The position numbers were made by a program, and so were the translations under genes. Below are positions 1 through 11,500 of a stretch of DNA of 64,000 nt, in pieces. Source of the DNA: Colias croceus (lineage: Eukaryota; Arthropoda; Insecta; Lepidoptera; Pieridae); NCBI RefSeq assembly GCF_905220415.1, contig NC_059561.1, positions 3,240,001-3,304,000 of the forward strand, in the 5' to 3' direction. Under the pieces are notes generated by a model. It searched no databases and was not told the DNA's origin. It was given only the letters and a program-made list of their open reading frames with translations. Each line of letters opens with the position of its first letter. Position 1 is the first letter of the stretch.

Positions 1-505
1 CTTTCAAAAATAACATATTGGTTGACATTTAAGTAAATTATGTGCATTATTTATAACTACCTATTTAATATTCTTGCCTATATTTTTGTTTTAAACTATC
101 TACAAATTACTCAGAAGATTGAAAATGTATGTTATATCGATATGTAATTCAATAATAATATATTAATACAGCACTCTTTGGTAATTCAGCCAAATACGAG
201 ATTATTTATAGCATAATATTAAAATTATAATATGAGAACAATTTCATAAAATTACGATAAATTTATACAAAATTTACAGTAAATATTCCCCAACTTTCAA
301 GGCAATCTGTTACAATTTGATAACATTTCTGGCGTAATAGTAAATATATCTCATGAGTCATGATTGAGTTTACAGAAAATTCAATTTAATTTTGTTTCAA
401 TTATTATTCAAAACACTTTTACTAAAAATAAATAATTATACAATCGAAGATAACAGTTTACATAAATAAGTCGTTAACGATTGTTCTTCTAAATACTTCC
501 ATTAT
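1..505. other. AT-rich DNA, no recognised feature
   Basis: Low-GC sequence with no credible reading frame, no RNA gene and no recognised repeat on either strand. Confidence 0.5.
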
Positions 506-680
506 GGGCTGATTTTTCAATCGTTGGTTAAAACTTATTCATCGGATAACGTATTAAACTACCATTTCAAAAATGTATTCTAATTGTCCGTATTTGACAG
601 TTTACAGGTGACATTTTAAAATGTTCGTGTAATACATTATTGGACGGATAAATTTTAACCAAGGATTGAAAAATCGGCCC
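506..680 (+). mobile_element. MITE family A, copy 1 (about 175 bp)
   Basis: Terminal inverted repeats start GGGCTGATTTTTCAATC on the left and, on the other strand, GGGCCGATTTTTCAATC on the right; both continue into TTGGTTAAAA. The flanks are TTAT and TTAG, so the target duplication could be a mutated TTAA or TA. No coding capacity. A second copy lies at 56627-56800 in opposite internal orientation with recognisably the same interior (for example the GACAGTTTACAGGTGACAT stretch). Non-autonomous DNA transposon; superfamily not settled. Confidence 0.8.
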
Positions 681-1098
681 TTAGAGAACTAAATAACACC
701 TAAACACAAGTAAACTGAAGTCTATAGATATCAAAAATAGAGTTCAAAATCAAACAATGACATTGCATTAGATACCACTCAACAAAATACCAACCTATGT
801 TAATTGCATGTAACAAATGCAGTGACATTACGCTGAATGCTCCTCTCCCCTTACTAGCGTCCCCATATTATTGTGAAAAAATTATAGATTACTAGTTAAT
901 CCGACCAAATGCGCACGTGCATAGAAACTAATCGGGTATTATGTAGACTCATATGTTAACAATGTACCTACCTAGTATAGGATAATGGCTTTTATAGTAT
1001 TGTATTATATTATCTGTGGTAGCTTTGTATAGAAGAATTAAGTGACATTTAATATGATTAATTGTTTGAGGTACTTTTGTGTACAAGACTTTAGATTA
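681..1098. other. No recognised feature
   Basis: AT-rich sequence without a supported gene or repeat. Confidence 0.5.
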
Positions 1099-1260
1099 CA
1101 TAAATAAATAAATAAAAAGCCCGTTTATTTCCAATCCACAACAAAATTTTGATACAAGTAGCTTCCATACTTATATACTTACATATTATATATCAAAATT
1201 ACTTGTACTTAAAAAACAGAAGATGTGTCTTTTATGTTCTTTCTAGTGAATGCTTGTCAA
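1099..1260 (-). mobile_element. Possible LINE 3' tail
   Basis: Read on the minus strand the segment ends in a (TTTA)n run preceded by GGAAATAAACGGGC, the look of a non-LTR retrotransposon 3' end. No coding remnant is attached, so the call is weak and the 5' limit is a guess. Confidence 0.3.
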
Positions 1261-1504
1261 CTATAGACGAAATCTTATAATCGACTATAAAGTCGGAAAA
1301 TACACAATAGGTACAAACCAAAAATCAAAACTCCAATATCTAGGTCCAACACCACACAAGTAATAAATATATAACGTATTGGTTTTATATTCAAACGTAT
1401 ATTTTTATCAGCCGTTTATAGTCATAGTCCCATTCTAATTTCCATATCTATGTTCATATGTAAATTTTATTAGCTATGAATTTTATTGTACTGAAAAGCA
1501 CTTC

Positions 1505-1700
1505 CTACTCGACCTATTGACCTTCCAATCGGAAGGTCCCCGTACCATGTCTTAAAGCAGTATTGTTTCGAGTGTGGAAAAGAGACAGCGCTATACAGGT
1601 CATATAGGGCCATCACTTTCACACTCTGGAATAAAAACTGCTTTAAAATATCATGGTAAACCCTCGGATCTCGAAATATTATAAATTCGGAAGGTAATCG
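1505..1700. repeat. Imperfect fold-back element
   Basis: The stretch around 1545-1585 (TACCATG, TTAAAGCAGT, GAGTGTGG) is repeated inverted at 1620-1660 (CACACTC, ACTGCTTTAAAA, CATGGTA). An outer CCTTCC/GGAAGG pair extends the pairing. Looks like an old MITE or fold-back element; exact ends not defined. The 1721-2550 sequence beyond it holds a somewhat GC-richer patch at about 1915-2085 with the word GTGAGCCGCG twice, which I do not recognise. Confidence 0.4.
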
Positions 1701-2550
1701 AAGGGTTGATGGGATTTTGCGTTGCATGTGTTAGAGTGGGATGGAAGATGGGGTTTCTGATGTGTATACGGAGTAAGATTATATCATAATAGGGAAAAGA
1801 TATGTAGGTATATGAAATATGCATAGATAATAATATAGTAAAATATATTGATTTTATTTTCTTTAACACGTTAAACGCTTTAAGAAAAATCGAGTATTTC
1901 CATTCAGGCCACAAGTCTCATCGGTGAGCCTTATCATACCGGACCGTTCGAGCCATGGTGGTCACCCGTGAGCCGCGTGACAGGTCCAACGTAAACGCTT
2001 CCCACAAGCCACAGACTGCAGCTATGAAACAAAACGCGTATGGAAGTGAGCCGCGAGGCCCAGTAGCCGGTAAGGACTGCGTGGTTTTCAAATCCGATGG
2101 AAACTTACTAGTTTTATCCGGGTTTTTGTAAGAATGCTAAGGTTGTTGTTGTTTGCGATGCTTTCTAATTGCGTTAGCTCCTCTTGAGTTAGTTCAAAAT
2201 TTAAATTGATTTGGGCTTGTGTTATTTTATCTATTTGTCTACCAAAATCCTTCTTTATTTTTAATATATTTACCAAACATCAAATAAAACCTATCAGAAT
2301 ATAAATATACCTACCTACAAAATATTTAAGTCCCTTAAACATTTAAAGCAAGCATAACATTTCATTATTTCCACGCGCTTAACAGTAACCCCTCAAGAAC
2401 TCCCTAGAGTCAACAAATTTTCTCATTAACGGTTTTTGGTTGGACTAAATAACAAAGTTACGCCATATGACAAACCTCGGCCCCTATGTATTGTCCCCTT
2501 GTGCTTCTGTATGAGTTTAGTGACTTTTTGCTTCACATAATGGGCCTACA

Positions 2551-2673
2551 CAATGGGCAAAGTTGGCCCAACAAATGATCGTCCATGTTTGCCGCCATTA
2601 CAGCGATTATGAACAAAACATCTGCAATGATGGCCGATCGTGATTGCCTCTACTCGACCAACGCTGCCCATTG
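2551..2673. mobile_element. Small MITE-like inverted-repeat element, family B
   Basis: Left end CAATGGGCAAAGTTGG is answered at the right by CCAACGCTGCCCATTG, an inverted pair with two mismatches. The adjoining AACAAATGATCGTCCATG sequence recurs near 33739 next to a similar end, supporting a dispersed family. Confidence 0.55.
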
Positions 2674-2775
2674 ATAAGAGGACCCTATTTATGATATGTA
2701 TAATATGAAAGCGCATAATACACATTCGTACTCGCCATTCGCCTCGTCGAGTGACGAAGCATTCATATACAATAA

Positions 2776-2944
2776 TCTAATATATAAAAATCAATGCCAC
2801 TTTTCGTTGTAATTCCATAACTCGAGAACGGCTGAACCGATTTCGATAATTCTTTTTTTATTATATTCCTTGAAGTACGAGGATGGTTCTTATGTAGAGA
2901 AAACGTTAATATGTACCACGGGCGAAGCCGGGGCGGACCGCTAG
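2776..2944 (+). mobile_element. Lep1-like Helitron (family D), copy 1
   Basis: Starts TCTAATATATAAAAATC and ends GGACCGCTAG, with A before and T after: the TC/CTAG termini and A-T target typical of Helitrons. The GGGCGAAGCCGGGGC segment just before the end can form the usual 3' hairpin. Nearly identical to 59722-59890. Non-coding, non-autonomous. Confidence 0.85.
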
Positions 2945-3143
2945 TCCTGTAGGTATATGAATCTTTGTTCATATTCGTAAGAACAGTAAGTTCGTATTCT
3001 TTGATTCGCGTTCAAAAAACCATTCTTAAATCCAATGTTTACATATTTTTCGTTCATTCTTCGCTTGCTATTCGCACGAGTGTGTAAATGCACCATGAAA
3101 GTTGGTACGAATTGCACGAACAGTCGTCATTCTTTATCTTACA

Positions 3144-3345
3144 CTAACTGTGCCCCGCGGTTTCACCCGCATTGCTCCGCTCCTGTTGGTCTTAGGGTGA
3201 TGATATATCCTATAACCTTCCTCAGTAAAGAGACTATTTATCACCCAAAGAATTTTTCAAATCGGACCAGTAGTAAGTAGTTCCTGAGATTAGCGCGTTC
3301 CAACAAATAAACAAACTCTTCACCTTTATAATAGATTAGTATAGA
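3144..3345 (-). mobile_element. Lep1-like Helitron (family A), diverged
   Basis: On the minus strand begins TCTATACTAATC and carries AAACTCTTCA-type 5' sequence, the CAGGAACTAC region and a GGGTGAAACCGCGG hairpin near the 3' end. The terminal tetranucleotide is TTAG instead of CTAG, so the copy is mutated. Confidence 0.7.
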
Positions 3346-4262
3346 TTTCATGTAAACGGTTACAATATCTTATCAATAAAACTAAAACTGTCTGAATTTC
3401 ATAAAACTCTCTGAATTGCCCACAAGTAGAGTTTTAATTATTTTTGTTTTCAATTCACACAAAGTCAATAGTCATAAGTCATTTATATCAGTTATATTTT
3501 GAACAAAAACGCATACACGAATACCTATGTGATTCTAAAAGTGTTTTGCAGAGCCATTTTGTAATAAAAATCAACTGCCGTACTTTGGAGTCATAAAACG
3601 AGATACTGGCTCAATTTTCATTTCTATTTATTTTGTTTGCCTCAACAGTTTTGGTTTAGAAAATTAGTAGTAATGCTAAATAGACATTTGTAGTAATGCT
3701 AAATTTATAATGAACTCACGAATAGGTCGACCGATTCGGCATTTTTATACGTTTTTGTTAAGGCACAAAGAAGCCTAGAAGATAATGTTTTCTTATAGAG
3801 AGAAAACACGCCAATCTGATCTTTTGTTTATCTACTTATCTTGCAAACAAATAAATTATCTTTAAAGAAATTCTTACACTTTAACTCTTCTTTAGCCAAT
3901 ATCTAGAGTTTGGTTATTTTTTAATATAAAATACACGAGCTAAACACACAAGAACGAATGTAATTACTAAAATACGTTGTAATCTTTGTTATTTGTAATC
4001 GTTATTTCGCAAAAGGTCTTTTTCCTTAGGCCATAAACCACCAACTTACACGATTTTCCCACGCTGTTTATCAGATATCGCATATCTTCTTTAAAGGTCT
4101 TGGTTTTAGGTTAATTTTACTCAAACACATTATCCAAATGTACATCTTATAATATTATAGAGAAATTTCTCTTTAAATAAGTGCACCATTAGAAAACCGT
4201 ACATAGAAGAGCCAAGAGCCGACAAGAATATCATTATGTAGTTGCTCTATTTCTTTCAATTC
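3346..4262. other. No recognised feature
   Basis: AT-rich sequence without a supported gene or repeat. Confidence 0.5.
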
Positions 4263-4420
4263 TACTATTTATTTATTTATTTATTTATTTATTTGAAAAC
4301 TACTCAGCTTACAGTTTGACTTGATCTACTCATATCTATGATACAATACGCCAATTACGAGTTTTACAATAATTATCAATTATATGTATATTAATTAAAA
4401 CAGTAACTTATTAAAGAGTT
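4263..4420 (-). mobile_element. Possible LINE 3' tail with (AAAT)n
   Basis: A run of seven ATTT units at 4266-4293 reads on the minus strand as an (AAAT)n tail following a unique sequence. The adjoining 4423-4475 stretch is GT-rich. Resembles a 5'-truncated non-LTR retrotransposon end; no coding part left. Confidence 0.3.
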
Positions 4421-4918
4421 GTGAGTTGTGTGTGTGGGTGAGTGCGTTTGGGTGTGTTTGTGTGTATGTATGTATATTTTCATATTGTAGAATGTAGGTG
4501 TTATATCCACTCTTTGCCCGTCGTACGGTTCTGTTGTCCGGTCAACCGGACTATGGGAAAAAAATATTTTCCGTAGTTTTGCAACGAAAACACGATAAAC
4601 CCAGTGTGACCATTCTGAAAAATAATATTTTACAAGGTCCGGTTGCCTTTTTATATAACTATAGGAATACAGTCAAAGGAGATTTAAAATAACAATGGAA
4701 AGTTGAATCAAATAAGAAAAAAAACATTAACTAAAAGCGACTCTAAATAATGTTAGCTTTATTGAAAAAAAAAATGCCTCAGGTTACTACATATTTCATG
4801 TGACTTAAAACGAGTGCCTAAAACAACAAAAAACAAACAGCATTATCAAACATAATATTTAAATTCCCTCTTTGCCCATGGTACGGAAATTGCGTTTTAA
4901 AGTATTACCTACTAATTA

Positions 4919-6424
4919 TTATCTTATATTTGCTAGCTTCTCCAAAGCATAGCCTAAATCAATTTCTTCGTTTAAAAGTTGCAATTGAATATGCCTTATT
5001 GTATCGTCTTTTAGTATATCTTCCCTTTTGCGTTTAATAAAAACATTTTGTTTATTGCATTTTGTAATTCTGATTTGTGTTTGCTTATCCATTTTCTCTA
5101 AATAATTTAGAAGCCGTAATATGTTAACATAGTTTTTATTGATTGCTCGATTTAATTTGGAATTCCATCCCTCCACGCTGTTATTGGTGCGGTGTCGTTG
5201 TCCAAAAACAGAGATAAATTGGCAATATTTACTGTTAATCCACATTTTATCAAAATATTTAAAAAACTTGGCCATGTTCGAGAGAGCTTCTGATTTAATG
5301 TGTCGCCATGCATCTAAAATAGTTTCACATGGCAAAAGTGGTAATCTAGCACACAGTGTTATAATACGTCTCTCCACTCCTGATTTTGTAAAGCCCATAC
5401 TCTTAGCTTTTCTCCACACACATCTTGACCAGTGATAATAGCACCCGATTATCGTTACTATTGGAAATTCTCGATTAATGGCATTTATAGCTGCTCTCTC
5501 ATAGTCACAATGGACTTTAGAAGGATTCCATCCCAACTTTGATTTCAGCAAACTAAACACTATTGAGTAGCTTTTTTCTTTCTTATCACACATAAGGACA
5601 AATATCAAAGGAATCACATTCGTTGTTTCAGCCGTGCTGCCTACTTCACCATGTACCGTAAATAATTGATAAAACGGACGTGGGCAACTTTTAAACGTTC
5701 CATCAAAAAAAACTCTGTTATCAATGGAATTAACTTCCTCGCTTCTTGAGAGCAAAATATGATAATCCTGTTTTCTTCAAAACAATAATCGGCTAACATA
5801 AAGTTATTTAAAAACTTTTGACACACCATTTTTTTGACACCATTGCTTTTATTTCTCGAATTATAAAGGCCATGTTGAATATTACGAAATTCTGGCACCT
5901 CTACTACCATGTCGATTCCAACATCTTTTAGTTTTTCAACTGCCTCGTTATAAAGCATAGGTATAGGAAGGTCCGATTTTTTAACATCTTCTTTTAAATT
6001 AGCCATTGCTACATCGACATCATTTTTTGCTTCGTTACTTGGACATTGATGAGGAGTAATTTTAACCACAGTTTCATCCTATAAGTAAAATGGTAGAGAA
6101 TTTATTGTTGATGCATTCGCAGGGAATTTATAAGGGGATGCATTGGTTTAAATACAAAAATACAATAACGTCTATACCCCTGCACTCCTTGCAGGGTGAT
6201 GTTAATGGGCTGATGATAACTAATGTAATGTGTTAAAATAAATGTAATATGTAAGTTATCCTTACGTGAACAGTTATAAATCCTTTGCATTTCAGTTTTT
6301 TATAAGAGCTTCATCTCCACAGTAACGAGCCATCTTTGTAACTACAATTTTTGTAATACTGATGCCCATCAAATAGCAGCACTGTCCCACCTTTCCTTGA
6401 AATGTATTGTAAACGTTGAGACAT
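4919..6424 (-). pseudogene. Broken FLYWCH-MULE transposase
   Basis: Transposase of the surrounding MULE; the family cuts and pastes DNA with a DDE nuclease. Exon 1 (6424-6266) starts MSQRLQYISRKGG and encodes a FLYWCH zinc finger (GGTVLLFDGHQYY, then W, C, and in exon 2 the HQC end). A 187-nt intron (6265-6079) has GTAAGG and TTATAG borders and leaves phase intact. Exon 2 continues into the MULE catalytic domain: FFDGTFK (first D), CDYERAAINA (second D), GCYYHWSRCVWRK, and NNSVEGWNSKLN (E). Two lesions: a TGA at 6313-6311 exactly where the first FLYWCH cysteine is expected after the Trp, and a frameshift at about 5735-5755, just before FFDGTFK. The C-terminus to the TAA after LANIR seems complete. 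Old, inactive copy. Confidence 0.85.
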
Positions 6425-7112
6425 AATATTAGCAATATTTTCAAAGCCGTATAGATAGATAGCAACCAACATATGAAACAGTAAGGGCATTATCGGTCAA
6501 TTAAGCAAAGCTGGCATGTTCACAGTACTCACACTTATGCAATTTCACTTACAGTATGTTCAAAAATAAATGCGACTCTAGTTTCATTTTAGAAAATATT
6601 TTAGACTGGCTTGCATATTCGCTCGTCTTTTAATTCTATTGAATATGCTTAGGATATATCACAACTAAGCGCTCTAAAAGATTTTCCGCAAAATTTAATT
6701 ACGGATCAACAACTTTACGAACACTTCCAAAGAACACATACCGCAATAAGACATTGGTATTCAATTTTAAGTAAGAACAACCGATATCGTTTGTAAATTA
6801 ATGTAAATGGTGATAACTCTGATTATTAATTAGTAATTTGATTTTTGAAAAAAAAAAATGACGATTTTAGTCAAAATTTATATTTTTCTAACAAGATCCT
6901 AATATCATCCAAATTTCCACCTTGGTGAGAAAAATTGACATTTCTAATGAAAATGAACAAAAAATTAAATGATTTTATTAAATACTGTAAAATAGTATAC
7001 AATTCTTCCATTTACTGTATCACAAAATTCTTCATAGATTTTTAGATATTCGTACTACACCAATTACATCACCCTGTATTTATAAACAATTGCAAAATAT
7101 GACACATACATA

Positions 7113-7333
7113 GGCCGGGAGATACTGACACAAAATTTCGGGTCATTTGTAACAGAATGGCGGTTCTACAGAGGTCTTATTACGCAATGACAAAAAGAAA
7201 AATGATGGTCAGAACGCTGGTACCGGCGGACTAGTCGCGTGGGCGTAAGTCACACTCGTCGGATAAGTAAGACCCCTCTAGACCGCCATCCTGTTACAAA
7301 TGACCCGAAATTTTGTTTCAGTATCTCCCGGCC
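7113..7333. mobile_element. TA-flanked MITE nested in the MULE
   Basis: 221-bp element with inverted ends starting GGCCGGGAGATACTG; pairing runs some 50 bp through TTTCGGGTCATTTGTAACAG and GATGGCGG with few mismatches. TA on both sides (7111-7112, 7334-7335) points to a Tc1/mariner-type target. No coding capacity. Inserted after the MULE because it interrupts it. Confidence 0.85.
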
Positions 7334-7618
7334 TAACATGTGCAATGTGTAAATGTGTTGACGTTCCAGCTCTTCTTAATATACTTATACTATCATTGTT
7401 CAGGACTGTCAGAATAAAAAAATATCAAAAAATATATTAAACAAAAAGGTCAAACTGATAAAAAGTTTAAACTAGATCTTCCGTAGTCCGGTCAACCGGA
7501 CTATGGAAAAAAATATTTTTTCCGTAGTCCGGCCAACTGTACTACGGAAAAATTTTTTTTCCCGTGGTCCGGTTGACCGGACAACAGAACCGTACGACGG
7601 GCAAAGAGGGGTTATATC

Positions 7619-8018
7619 ATGCCAAGAATCCATCATTCATAATATTTTATACATTAATTTTATTTAATTTAATAAGTTTATAAACAAATTTGATAAAATT
7701 ACAGCTTTTAAATGAACATTAATATAGACATACAATATATCCAATTTTTTTTGATTCAAGTCCTTTTTTGATAAAAAATAAAATAATAAACATTACACAA
7801 GACGCAATATAAACCCTCAATTTTTGATTCAAAAAGTCTATTGGTAAAATACATTCTCGACAAATGTAAATCCGAACAAAAACAAATATTTTATTAATGT
7901 ATTCCACTATTATGCCATATGCAGCAAGCAATAAAATCTTCTTATTAATTATTCTTAGTGATGTCACGGGTTGGAACACCCTTGAGAGGGCGAGGGCTTA
8001 TTTTAATTTTAAATTAGT
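7619..8018. other. No recognised feature
   Basis: AT-rich flank of the MULE with no supported gene. Confidence 0.5.
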
Positions 8019-8030
8019 ACTACAAAACTG

Positions 8031-8203
8031 CTCAAACGGTGAAGGAAAACATCGTGAGGAAACCGACATGTCGAAGAATTAAAAAGTTCGACGACATGTG
8101 TCATCCGCCAACCCGCACTTGGCCAGCGTGGTGGATTATGGCCTGTACCCTCATAGGAGGCCCGTGTCCCAGCAGTGGGAACGTATATGGGATGATGATG
8201 ATG
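8031..8203 (+). mobile_element. tRNA-type SINE, 5'-truncated, copy 1
   Basis: Matches the 3' part of the full SINE at 25655-25970 (inverse orientation), ending in a short (GAT)n tail. Flanked by the direct repeat ACTACAAAACTG at 8019-8030 and 8204-8215, a textbook target-primed insertion. The tRNA-like head with the polymerase III boxes is missing. Confidence 0.9.
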
Positions 8204-8215
8204 ACTACAAAACTG

Positions 8216-9754
8216 AACGGCTAATCTAAAAAGTAAAGACGTAGGTTGGAAATTAAATATTTTTGTGAAAAGCTATTATTTTTTGATATTTTAAGCTGTT
8301 TTATTGTTTTGTAAGATTAGATTTATTCATCGTATTATATTGTGAAATCACATAGAAATAGCTAATAATGACCTTTTATTGTAGTAATTATATTAGTCAT
8401 AAGAAATCACTACACACACAATAAACCCTTCCATTTTTGCTATTTTAAAAAAATTATAATTTACAACCGAACAATAAACTAACAAAATATAATTGATACC
8501 ATACAAACACCCATATTATGTCAATTTCTAAAACGATTCAGGAAATTTCATTTCCCATTACAATCAAATCTAAATGTAAATTCAAGTAACAAATGCATTT
8601 TGCGTTTAAATTAATCACACGGGTTCAAATACATAAATCCCGAACGATTTATTATATCCAGCCTTTACATAAATAAATATTAATAGCGTATTGCAATAAA
8701 CGTGAAAATTTAGTTGCAAATTTGTTAATCTGCAGGTAAAAATTTTTGTTTAATTTGTTGCCCAAAAGCATTAAAAAAAAGGTTGAACCAATATAATTAT
8801 TAAATAATATATTTTGTGGATGTCCGAAACAACGACAAAAATATATCAATAATTAAATAAGTAAATAGGTGTGGATAGGTTAAAATAGCTCCGGGAGCGG
8901 GACGTCGAAATGTTGCTAATTAGCCAGAAATTCAGTTGTCACTTTTTCGCTCTCGATAATTGAATGATGCGATTTATTTTGACGTGTGTGTCTGTGTGCG
9001 TTCGTGTGCCGTTTTTGAAGAGCGAAATTTGTGTTTATTATAACATCATTTTAAATATCTATCCTGCATCTAAATATAACTAAATATATTTAAAAATGAT
9101 AATTTAATTTTAGAAAACATTAAAACCAACGATGAAGTTAAAACACAAGCTAAAACAGAACAAACGAGAGAACAATGAAACTAAAAAGCAAATATGGCAG
9201 ATTGTCACAAAAGTTTCATACTAGTTTCGAACCTACAACTCAGTAATTCAACACGTTCACATGATATGCTTTTATCTTCAAGAGATTCGTTAAATGAGGA
9301 AACACTAGCTCCCGAGAGATAGCTTGTAGCTAATAATACGGGTAATGAGCGAAAACACGTCTTCTCAAAGTACAGGTTTAGTTCCAAAATGTACCTTAAG
9401 TGGATGGAGTTGGGTTGATTTTGGAATGAGAATTTTGTAACTTATGGTAATAGTGCTTTGTTTGGTCTTTTTATGCAATGAATATACTTTTTAGATTTTG
9501 AAACTAAAAACAGGATGGAACTTAGAAGGAACTATTTGGAACTAGACATAACATATTAGGCATAGGCACATTATTACCTTTCAATAAGACAGTCGATATA
9601 CTATGCAGTATGCTAGATGCAATAAGAGCGGAATAGCGAGACGACTCATAAATTTCCACAGAACTCGATTTCAAACACTTTCTAATATTATCAAGTACAA
9701 AAAAAAATCACTGGTAGCTGAAGATTTCTTAAGCTCTAAATTCTAAAATATCAC
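8216..9754. other. No gene; possible conserved non-coding block near 8.88-9.01 kb
   Basis: No credible reading frame. The stretch 8880-9010 is less AT-rich, not obviously repetitive, and contains homeodomain-like cores (GCTAATTAGC and GATAATTGAATG). Nothing else recognised. Confidence 0.4.
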
Positions 9755-9905
9755 TAGATAGTATAAAATAAAAATCGCTTCCCGCTGTTTGTCTGTCCGT
9801 CCTTAATGATCTAAGGTCCCCTATACGTATGCTTGGATCTTTTAAACTAACTACGTCACGAATATTGTTGCGTTTTTATTAAATAGAGTTGTTCAAGAGT
9901 AACGC
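9755..9905 (+). mobile_element. Helitron fragment, family C
   Basis: Shares the AAATCGCTT, CTGTCCGTCC, CGTTTTTATTAAATAGAG and TTCAAGAG order with the better-preserved element at 57469-57665 (there AAAGTCGCTTTC, CTGTCCC, GGTTTTTTAATAGATAGAG, TTCAAGAG). 3' end not seen. Confidence 0.4.
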
Positions 9906-10287
9906 TATAAAGTATAAAATTTGTTGAGTTTTAGAAAGTTTATAAGCTAGTAAATTAAAAAACAGATTATAAAAATAAATAAAAACTATTTAATTGAACT
10001 GACAATGCTGAAGCTCATTCCTGAATCATTAATTCAGCCATTTTCCTATTAAACTTATTCGCAGACAACGTCTTATGAATCAATAACTTAAGTTATGACA
10101 ATGTTATGTAAAATATTCAAATTGTGGCCCCGACGTTAACGTTTTCATCAACTGCATACATAATAATATAACTTGTGTCTGATTTATGAATTTCAGCTTT
10201 CAATATTTCCAATAGTTATTTGTAATTTTATTGTCAAATAAATTTTAATTGTAAATTATAATAAGCTTGCATTACTAGCTGTTTTTT
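9906..10287. other. No recognised feature
   Basis: AT-rich sequence without a supported gene or repeat. Confidence 0.5.
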
Positions 10288-10427
10288 TGGAACGAAGTTC
10301 CTTATCGCGCGTTGTGAAAAAATGGAAAAAATTCTTACGAAAAGTTGTCACGACACTTTTAGCTAGAGTGTTGTGCGTCGTGCAGCGTGCGCGTGGTTCT
10401 CTGTCTCTCTCTAAACACTTCGTTCCA
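10288..10427. mobile_element. Short MITE with TGGAACGAAGT ends
   Basis: TGGAACGAAGT at the left is perfectly inverted as ACTTCGTTCCA at the right. The 140-bp interior is GC-richer than the surroundings (TTATCGCGCG, GTGCGTCGTGCAGCGTGCGC). Open frames crossing it on both strands come from composition only. Confidence 0.65.
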
Positions 10428-11332
10428 TCCGGATGTCCCTTGACATCGCTCAAGTTTTTTTATTCTATGTATATGAAAATGTATTAGACGTAGGTCTATA
10501 TTTGTGTGATTCTTCACACCTTTACCTATTAATTTTTAACTTTATCAAAAACTATAATTAAACAACGTATGTATCTTAACTTAATACCTAGATCAATTTA
10601 GTAACGTATCTTAAATTTTGTTTTATCTAAAACAAATTAAAAAACAGAATTGTATTGTATATAAACTTATGTTATATACATTCCAAAAAGGAAATGCAGC
10701 AAGCGTAACTGAAAATTTATGTCATCTAGAACGCAAGTCGATACAGTCGGAATATTTTAATACTGCTATTACTTAAATCCTACAAAATAGTTTTATTTCA
10801 ATTTGCATAGCTCAGTACAGCTTTGCTTCAGTCACTACTGAATTCTTGGCTAATATCCAACCTCTAAAGACATATTTTAAAACTTCAAGATTGATTCTAC
10901 TAAAACATTCCACGATTTCAATTTTGTTTCTTAACTCAAAGGAATACGGTTCAAATTCGCTTGTACGTTGATAAATCCGTAAATACCCTCTTTCATATGA
11001 CAATGTTATGATAGATGACATAGGTCATTGAACCGGAGGGTTGTTAAGGAATTTAGAATACGCATTTATTAAGTCTATAAATTAATCTGGATAACGGAAT
11101 TTCAAAACATTCAAGCCGCCTCTAATAATAAGTTTTCTTCGTCGAAGTGGTATTTGTAAATAAAAATATATCAAATATTTCCCGGACATTTCTAAACTTT
11201 ACAATTCATTTATATTAATTACCATATAATAATTTAGTTATAATATATGAAATGCGTATAGTTTACAAATACTTGAATCGTACCTAATTCTTATTATATT
11301 GCGTGTAACTATTATTTAAGTTTTATTGTATA
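10428..11332. other. No recognised feature
   Basis: AT-rich sequence; one short minus-strand frame near 10.8-11.0 kb has no family features. Confidence 0.5.
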
Positions 11333-11500
11333 CTAGAGGTCCGCCCCGGCTTCGCCCGTGGTACATATTTCGCAATAAAAGGTAGCCTATGTCCTTTCTC
11401 GGGTATCAAAATATCTCCATACCAAATTTCATGCAAATTGGTTTAGTAGTTTAGGCGTGATTGAGTAACAGACAGACAGACAGAGTTACTTTCGCATTTC
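11333..11500 (-). mobile_element. Lep1-like Helitron, 5' end lost
   Basis: Read on the minus strand it ends in GGGCGAAGCCGGGGC... CTAG with A beyond on the plus strand (11332). The CAGACAGACAGACAG and TTTCATGCAAATTGG segments are shared with 53098-53291 and 35039-35215. The usual TTATAATATTAG start is missing: the sequence breaks off at CGCATTT, where a different repeat begins. Confidence 0.75.

Larger units (their letters stand above)
4508..7610 (-). mobile_element. MULE-type DNA transposon (3.1 kb) with 8-bp target duplication
   Basis: The left end CACTCTTTGCCCGTCGTACG matches the inverted right end CCCTCTTTGCCCGTCGTACG, and pairing continues for about 60 bp through a GTCCGGTCAACCGGAC palindrome. 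The element is flanked by the perfect direct repeat GTTATATC at 4500-4507 and 7611-7618. Inside lies a minus-strand FLYWCH/MULE transposase gene (4919-6424) that is broken twice, so the copy cannot be autonomous. A smaller MITE is nested at 7113-7333. An internal copy of the terminal motif (CCCTCTTTGCCC) lies near 4866. Confidence 0.88.

Noticed and set aside
1915..2085. GC-richer patch as a CpG island promoter
   Set aside because: No TATA, initiator or exon follows; only a short repeated word.
2088..2276. 62-codon frame with ELTQEELTQLESIANNNN
   Set aside because: Helical and plausible looking, but no start context, no homology I recognise and no neighbouring exon signals.
5139..5435. 98-codon plus-strand frame
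   Set aside because: Antisense shadow of the MULE transposase.
6311..6313. TGA as a selenocysteine codon in the FLYWCH domain
   Set aside because: The gene also has a frameshift further on; a simple nonsense mutation of a cysteine codon explains it.
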